From Kribbella sandramycini (GTDB lineage Bacteria; Actinomycetota; Actinomycetes; Propionibacteriales; Kribbellaceae), in the NCBI RefSeq assembly GCF_013131805.1, contig NZ_JABJRC010000003.1, positions 434,001 to 498,000 of the forward strand: DNA of 64,000 bases, in the 5' to 3' direction. Positions 59,353 through 64,000 of this stretch are shown here, piece after piece. The notes below the pieces were generated by a model. The model did not search any database, was not told the DNA's origin, and saw nothing but the letters and a program-made list of their open reading frames with translations. Each line of letters opens with the position of its first letter. Position 1 is the first letter of the stretch. A program made the translations under genes and the position numbers.

Positions 59353-60870
59353 TCATAGCGCTTCCCGCAGGCCGGCCGGGACGGACAGGTGACTCTGCAG
59401 GACGACGCCCAGCGGCAGCGCGGCCACGAAGGCCGAATCCTGCGAGCCGTACGCCGGACGCAGCAGCACCCGGGCCGTCGCGCCGAGGTTGTCGATCGCG
59501 GCGATCATGTCCGGGATCTGCTCGGCCGTCATCACCGTGCCGGTCACGATCATGCCGAAGTTGACCAGGCCGGCGCCGCGCGCCTCCTCCTGCGCGGTGC
59601 GGTCGGCCGCGCGGGCCTCGGCCATCGTGCGCGCCGACGGCCGGTTGGTCGTCGTCGCGCGGAAGGACGCGTTGCGCTTGTCGGCCTCGACCATCCGGGC
59701 GGCGGTGGCCGCGTCGAGCGGGCGGTAGAGCAGCGTGACGCGCTTGCGGTCGATGTCGGCATGCGGCGCGACCAACTGGGACAGCACGGACGAGAACACC
59801 TCGCCGCGCGGCGCCTGTGACATCTGCCAGGTGACTGACCAGGCGGAGTCGTGGCGGTATTTGTCCCAGAACGCCTGCGCGCCGGCCGGGCCGACGTCCG
59901 TCCACTGCAGCTCCGGCGCCATGCCCTGGCCGCGGGCCTCGTCGATCAGGACGGCGGCCGCCGGGTCGTAGGCGATCCGGACGGCCTCGCACAGCTCCTG
60001 CGCGGTGACCGGGCGGGCCGCGCCGGCGCCGGTCGCGTTCAGGCTCTGGGTGAGCGCGGGCAGCCGGGACGCGAGCTCACGGCCCATGTCCTCTTCCTTG
60101 CGCCGCTTGCCGTTGCGGTCGGTGCCCTTGAAGGTCAGCGCGACCCGGGCCGACACCAGCGCCGAGCCCTCCGGGTAGCTCTGCACGACCTCGGCGAGCA
60201 TCGCCTGCGCGATCGCGGGCGAGCCCGGCTGGATGTTGTGGTTGACCTCGCGGCGCAGCCGGATACCGGTGTCGGGCGCGCTCTCGACGGTCACCGAGGC
60301 GGCGACGATCCCCGGCTCGTGGCCGAGGGATGCGAGCCACTGACCCCAGTGCGCGACCCAGACGTCGATCTGCTCCTCGTCGACCAGCGACGCGCCGTCC
60401 GGCTCGGCGTTGATCACGACGGTGAAGTGCCGCGTGCTCGGGTAGAAGAGCAGGGCGAACGGACGGCCGTACGAGTCCTGGAACTCGCTCAGCTGGGACG
60501 CGGCCGCCAGGCCCGGGAGTTGGAACTTGCCCCAGGCCGTCCGGCCGAGCGGACCTGAACGGTAGATGTTGTGTTTGGCCATCTTTGCTCGTTGCCATCC
60601 AATGATCGTCGAGAGCCGTTGCAGCGCGGACAGGCCGTGCTTGTCCTTGGTCATCAGCATCAGCAGTACGAAGCCGACGGCCAGCAGGGTGATGATGGCG
60701 CCGAGGAAACCGCCCGCCATCATCGCGAAGATCGTCATCAGCAGGCCGCCCATCATGATGGCCGTGCCGAGAGAACCCAGGCCCGCGATACCCGCGGAGA
60801 CGGGCTGCCGCCAGTTGCCGTAGGTGCGCGGAGCGCTTCGTACGTTGTCAGCTGCTGCCACGGGGCCCAT
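59353..60870 (-). CDS. SCO6880-family protein: PrgI-like membrane pair plus VirB4 N-half-like domain
   Basis: 505 residues from ATG 60870, overlapping the upstream gene by 23 nt. Two membrane helices at 34-52 and 55-74 (PrgI/VirB3-like position), followed by a long soluble part: GKFQLPGLAAASQLSEFQDSYG and RPFALLFYPSTRHFTVVIN resemble the N-terminal CagE/VirB4 domain. No Walker motifs. SCO6880 homologues neighbour such ATPases in many actinomycetes. Together with the downstream ATPase it may form a split VirB4; that is inference. Confidence 0.8.
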   Translation of the reverse strand: MGPVAAADNVRSAPRTYGNWRQPVSAGIAGLGSLGTAIMMGGLLMTIFAMMAGGFLGAIITLLAVGFVLLMLMTKDKHGLSALQRLSTIIGWQRAKMAKHNIYRSGPLGRTAWGKFQLPGLAAASQLSEFQDSYGRPFALLFYPSTRHFTVVINAEPDGASLVDEEQIDVWVAHWGQWLASLGHEPGIVAASVTVESAPDTGIRLRREVNHNIQPGSPAIAQAMLAEVVQSYPEGSALVSARVALTFKGTDRNGKRRKEEDMGRELASRLPALTQSLNATGAGAARPVTAQELCEAVRIAYDPAAAVLIDEARGQGMAPELQWTDVGPAGAQAFWDKYRHDSAWSVTWQMSQAPRGEVFSSVLSQLVAPHADIDRKRVTLLYRPLDAATAARMVEADKRNASFRATTTNRPSARTMAEARAADRTAQEEARGAGLVNFGMIVTGTVMTAEQIPDMIAAIDNLGATARVLLRPAYGSQDSAFVAALPLGVVLQSHLSVPAGLREAL

Positions 60871-62509
60871 CCGGTTCTCGTCGATCGTTGCGTTGTTGGT
60901 CGCGATAACGCTGGTCGTCGCGGTAGCGCTGCTCACGCTGGCGTTCCCGGTTGGCGTCGCGGGTCTCGCCGCTGCTGCCCGACGGGCCGCCCTCGTCGCT
61001 ACCCCCGCCGCCACCGCCGCCACCGGACTGGTCCTCGCTCAGGGCCTCCTTGGCGACCGCCTTGCTGGCCGCGTGTGCCGCCTTGCCGGCCGCGATCGCG
61101 ATCGCCACCGGGGCCACCGCCGCAGCCGCCGGACCGGCCGCAGCCGCCGCACCGCCACCCGCTGCCGCGCCACCACCGGCCGCTGCGCCACCACCAGCAG
61201 CTGCACCGCCGCCCGCCGCGCCACCGGCCGCACCGCCACTCGCAGCACCACCGCTGGCACCGCCCGAGGCGCCGCCGCTGGCGCCAGTGGCCCCACCGCC
61301 ACCGCCACCCCCGCCGCCGCCTCCGCCGCCTTGGCCGCCACGTGTGCTCTGGGCCTGGTTGCGCGCCCGGCCGACGTTTCGGGCGCCGGACGGACCGCCA
61401 CCCTCGCTGTCGCCGCCCTCACCCTCAGCAGCGCCCTGCACCTTCTCGGCGAGCTTGTCGGTACCGGTCAGCTTGGCCGCGAGCATGCCCGCGCCGGCGC
61501 CGCCTGCGGTCGCAGCGACCATCGGCACGATGAAGCGCATCAGCGCCGGCAGCGCGAACAACGCCAGCACCAGAAGGGCGAGGCCGGTGATCATGTTCAG
61601 GACGGCGGTCGCCGTGTCCTGCGGGTTGTTGCCGAAGTTCAACGGGTTCGGAGCGCCTTGGCCGTTGTTGCCGGTCAGGCGGATCGCGGTGGCGTAGACG
61701 ATCGCCGCCACCGGTTTGTACAGGATGAAGGCGAAGATCCAGCCGAGGATCTTCTTGAACCAGTTCCGGCCCATCTCGGTGTGGGTCGCGGCCGCGGCGA
61801 TCGGCAGGACGCCGACCAGCAGCACCAGCATCGCGCTCCGGACCACCATCAGCACGATCTGGATGACACCGGCGATGATGGCCAGGATGCCGATCGTGAT
61901 CGCCAGGCCGAGCCCGAGCCCGCCGGACGCCGCGGCCAGGCCGAACATCGCGGTCATCGTCGTCCCGAACGCCTTGCCGTTGCCCTGGCCGGGATCACAG
62001 GCCCAGTAGCCCTGGGCCGGGTTGTCGATCAGCGAAGTGGTGACGATACAGCGGGCGAACCGGTCGCCGAAGTCGATCAGCGCCTGCGCGACGCCGATGG
62101 TCAGCGCGGTCGCGGCGCCGAGGGTGATCAGCGAGCGCAGGATGTCCCGCGCGGACTCGCCGCGGTGGCTCCAGGCGAGCTGGATACAGGCGATGAAGAT
62201 GCCGATCACGGCGACGCCGAACGCGATGAAGTGCGTGTTGGTCTGCATCCATTCGACGGTCCCGCTGGCGGGTTCGCCGTTCGGGGTGCCGCGTTCGCCG
62301 ACGCCCTGGCCGACCGCGATCGTCGGGACGTAGACCCAGAACGTGCCGATGGTCCCCATCACGACCGTGACCGCCGAGGCGACGGCGTCCAGAATCGGCT
62401 CAAAAATCACGGTGATCAACCAATCGACAACAGTGCCGACGACGTTCTTGACCGCTTCCCACACGCAGTCGAGCCAGCTGCCGCACAGCGGGATCAGGAA
62501 GGGAGGCAT
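60848..62509 (-). CDS. TrbL/VirB6-like channel protein with Gly/Ala-rich tail
   Basis: 553 residues with about eight membrane segments up to residue 330 (for example GVAVIGIFIACIQLAWSHRG, ILAIIAGVIQIVLMVV, ILYKPVAAIVYATAIRL). From about residue 385 to the end it is low complexity: 13 glycines in a row, then GGAAAG-type repeats, then a charged, arginine-rich tail (RERQREQRYRDDQRYRDQQR). TrbL/VirB6 proteins form the inner-membrane part of type IV secretion. It is a paralogue of the next gene, from which it is one base apart (TGA-T-ATG). Confidence 0.85.
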   Translation of the reverse strand: MPPFLIPLCGSWLDCVWEAVKNVVGTVVDWLITVIFEPILDAVASAVTVVMGTIGTFWVYVPTIAVGQGVGERGTPNGEPASGTVEWMQTNTHFIAFGVAVIGIFIACIQLAWSHRGESARDILRSLITLGAATALTIGVAQALIDFGDRFARCIVTTSLIDNPAQGYWACDPGQGNGKAFGTTMTAMFGLAAASGGLGLGLAITIGILAIIAGVIQIVLMVVRSAMLVLLVGVLPIAAAATHTEMGRNWFKKILGWIFAFILYKPVAAIVYATAIRLTGNNGQGAPNPLNFGNNPQDTATAVLNMITGLALLVLALFALPALMRFIVPMVAATAGGAGAGMLAAKLTGTDKLAEKVQGAAEGEGGDSEGGGPSGARNVGRARNQAQSTRGGQGGGGGGGGGGGGGATGASGGASGGASGGAASGGAAGGAAGGGAAAGGGAAAGGGAAAGGGAAAAAGPAAAAVAPVAIAIAAGKAAHAASKAVAKEALSEDQSGGGGGGGGSDEGGPSGSSGETRDANRERQREQRYRDDQRYRDQQRNDRREPDGPRGSS

Positions 62510-62510
62510 A

Positions 62511-63416
62511 TCAGGACGCCTTCGGTGAGACGAACCGCAGGATCGCCGGTAGCGCGACGACGGCGAGCAGCATCATCGTCACCCCCAGCACGATGTTGTA
62601 CGCCTGCGGTGCTCCCTTTTCGGGGTTGACCCCTTCGGGTACCGCGGGGACGCGAATCATCATGATGGCGGCCGCGTAGATGAGCGCGGCCACCGGTTTG
62701 TAGATGATGAAGGCGCCCAGCCAGGCCAGGGCGCGTTTGAACCACATCATCCCCATCTCGGTGTTGGTCGCCGCCGCGGTGATCGGGAAGACCGCCGTGA
62801 GCAGGACGAGCATCCCGTATCTGACGATCATCAACGCCAGTTGGATGATTCCGGTGATCACCATCAGGATACCGACGAAGATCACCAGCCCGATGGTCAG
62901 CAACGTCTTGTCGTCCATCAGCGGTTTGGTCATCCGGTTGGCGAGCTCGGTGCCGAAATCCGTCCGGCCGCCGAGCGCCTTGGCGATGATCCATTGCGAG
63001 AACTCGTCGGCGGCGCCGATCAGATTCGACGCGACGAACAGCAGGCCGGCGTTCACCAGCACCATCGTGATCAGCGAGCGCAGGATGTCGCGCAGCGGCT
63101 CCCCGCGGTGCGAGATCGCCATCTGGATCGCGCCGACGATCACCGCCACGGTGGCGACCGCGACCATGATGTACTGCGTCCGCTCGTGCATCCACCAGAC
63201 GGCGCCGTTGCGAGAGATGTCCGGGGTGTCGATCTTGATCCAGAGGAAACCGACGCCGGTCATGATCGCAACGACGGTCTCGATGACCACCTTGGCGATC
63301 GCGTCCAGCAGCATCTCGAAAACATCGGCGAACGCCTGACCGACGATGTCGGTGAGGAACTCGCGGACACAGTCGTCCCAGTTCCACGGCGCGAGGTTGC
63401 ACCCGAGGATCAGCAT
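62511..63416 (-). CDS. TrbL/VirB6-like channel protein, short paralogue
   Basis: 301 residues with about seven membrane segments. Shared blocks with the longer neighbour are SHRGEPLRDILRSLIT (versus SHRGESARDILRSLIT), ATNTEMGMMWFKRAL and YKPVAALIYAAAI, so the two arose by tandem duplication. The Gly/Ala tail is absent here. Its start overlaps the upstream stop by one base (TGATG). Confidence 0.85.
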   Translation of the reverse strand: MLILGCNLAPWNWDDCVREFLTDIVGQAFADVFEMLLDAIAKVVIETVVAIMTGVGFLWIKIDTPDISRNGAVWWMHERTQYIMVAVATVAVIVGAIQMAISHRGEPLRDILRSLITMVLVNAGLLFVASNLIGAADEFSQWIIAKALGGRTDFGTELANRMTKPLMDDKTLLTIGLVIFVGILMVITGIIQLALMIVRYGMLVLLTAVFPITAAATNTEMGMMWFKRALAWLGAFIIYKPVAALIYAAAIMMIRVPAVPEGVNPEKGAPQAYNIVLGVTMMLLAVVALPAILRFVSPKAS

Positions 63417-64000
63417 CAGGCCCCCTTGAACCGGACGTAGCCGGCCATCGAGCCGAGCAGGTCGGGCTCGGTGGTGCCGTTGAAGCTGCCGTCGGCCTGC
63501 AGCAGGCCCTTCCAGTCGCCACTGGTCCAGACCATGGTGACCGGGAGGGCGGCGACCCGGCGCTCGTCGAAGGCGACCGCGATCGAGACGATCGCGCGGT
63601 TCGGCTGGTAGTCGAGCACCTTGAAGCCGACGAACTGCGCCGTCTTGACCTCGCTGAACGGGGTCGGGGTGGCCTTGTTCTGCTCGATCGCGACCGTACG
63701 GCCCTTACTCGGCGCGATCCGGTTCGCCAGGACGTCGGGGGTCAGCGCCGGGTTCTTGATCTGGGCCAGCAGGGTGAACGTCGCGAACACCGCGCCGGTC
63801 GGCGAGTGCGCGAAACAGGACCGGACGCCGCGGGCGCTCATCAGCGCCGGCCCGGCCTCCTGCTGGGTCGGGAACAACATGTCGTCCTCGAACTGCCAGG
63901 TGACCCCGGCCGGCGCGATCCGGGGGATACCGGGCGCGGGGCTGACGGTCTTGCAGCCGCCCTTACCGGAGACCGGCGGCGCGCTGGGCGTCGTCGTACC
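63416..64000 (-). CDS. Secretion-operon protein, 5' end outside window
   Basis: 194 codons plus a stop are visible; the frame is open to the right edge. The visible part contains a Pro/Ser/Thr stretch, SGKGGCKTVSPAPGIP, then WQFEDDMLFPTQQEAGPALM and a beta-rich end (AVAFDERRVAALPVTMVWTSGDW). It fits an extracytoplasmic domain behind a missing N-terminal anchor. No family recognised. It is first in the visible operon and coupled to the TrbL paralogue. Confidence 0.72.
   Translation of the reverse strand, partial: GTTTPSAPPVSGKGGCKTVSPAPGIPRIAPAGVTWQFEDDMLFPTQQEAGPALMSARGVRSCFAHSPTGAVFATFTLLAQIKNPALTPDVLANRIAPSKGRTVAIEQNKATPTPFSEVKTAQFVGFKVLDYQPNRAIVSIAVAFDERRVAALPVTMVWTSGDWKGLLQADGSFNGTTEPDLLGSMAGYVRFKGA

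Noticed and set aside
55531..64000. Prophage or complete integrative element
   Set aside because: No integrase, phage structural gene, tRNA target or flanking repeat is present within the window.

Overview
This is about 64 kb of very high-GC DNA with strong third-position GC bias, many GTG/TTG starts, 1-4 nt start/stop overlaps and several apparently leaderless promoters. These traits, together with SCO6745-, SCO6880-, DUF3152- and DUF4913-type proteins, an MsiK-type ATPase, LLM/F420-type oxidoreductases and a PopR-ClpP unit, point to a soil actinomycete. A Kribbella/Nocardioides-like member of the Propionibacteriales is my best guess, by inference only. No rRNA, tRNA, CRISPR array, insertion sequence or phage module was recognised. 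The window begins inside an ankyrin-repeat gene and ends inside a secretion-system gene.

Layout. 1-16.9 kb holds small regulator/effector pairs: a ChaA-type antiporter; GNAT plus SCO6745-like; LysG/LysE; a decayed Abi gene; an SDR and a TetR regulator sharing two operator copies; an MFS exporter with a damaged start; an APH-like C-lobe with a GNAT; PopR with a PLP lyase, divergent from ClpP across two PopR boxes; a transsulfuration enzyme divergent from an Lrp regulator across a cluster of DnaA-box-like sites; a three-unit 114-bp tandem repeat; and an FMN reductase behind a SoxR-type operator. 17-30.5 kb holds a HelD/HelR RNA polymerase recycling ATPase, a His-rich Tat-exported PHP hydrolase, a secreted DUF3152 metallopeptidase-like protein, a secreted protein-arginine deiminase, an LCP cell-wall ligase, a TetR-controlled streptogramin B lyase and a UbiA prenyltransferase. 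30.5-50.1 kb is ordinary metabolism and regulation: PhyH, cupin, WYL/YdeI, a secreted metzincin, MerR/MFS, NmrA-P450 with AraC, DLH-MFS with LysR, VOC, MsiK, a CX5R phosphatase-like protein, RidA, MerR/membrane protein, Lrp, LLM, a deaminase and a HEAT protein.

50.1-53.3 kb is dnaB, interrupted by two inteins: a 156-residue class 3 mini-intein splitting the Walker A loop and a 427-residue LAGLIDADG-bearing class 1 intein. Its upstream gap carries a second cluster of DnaA-box-like sequences. After a MATE exporter and a coiled-coil protein, 55.5-64 kb is a tightly overlapping minus-strand operon for a type IV secretion-like machine: a DUF4913 protein, a VirD4/TraG coupling ATPase, a VirB4-type ATPase, an SCO6880 protein (PrgI-like membrane pair plus a probable VirB4 N-half), two tandem TrbL/VirB6-like channel proteins and a partial component. 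No relaxase, integrase or attachment site is visible.

The most noteworthy items are the doubly intein-split dnaB, the split-VirB4 secretion operon, the two DnaA-box-like clusters, the complete PopR/ClpP feedback unit with an ALVA tail on the regulator, and several operators whose geometry can be read directly.
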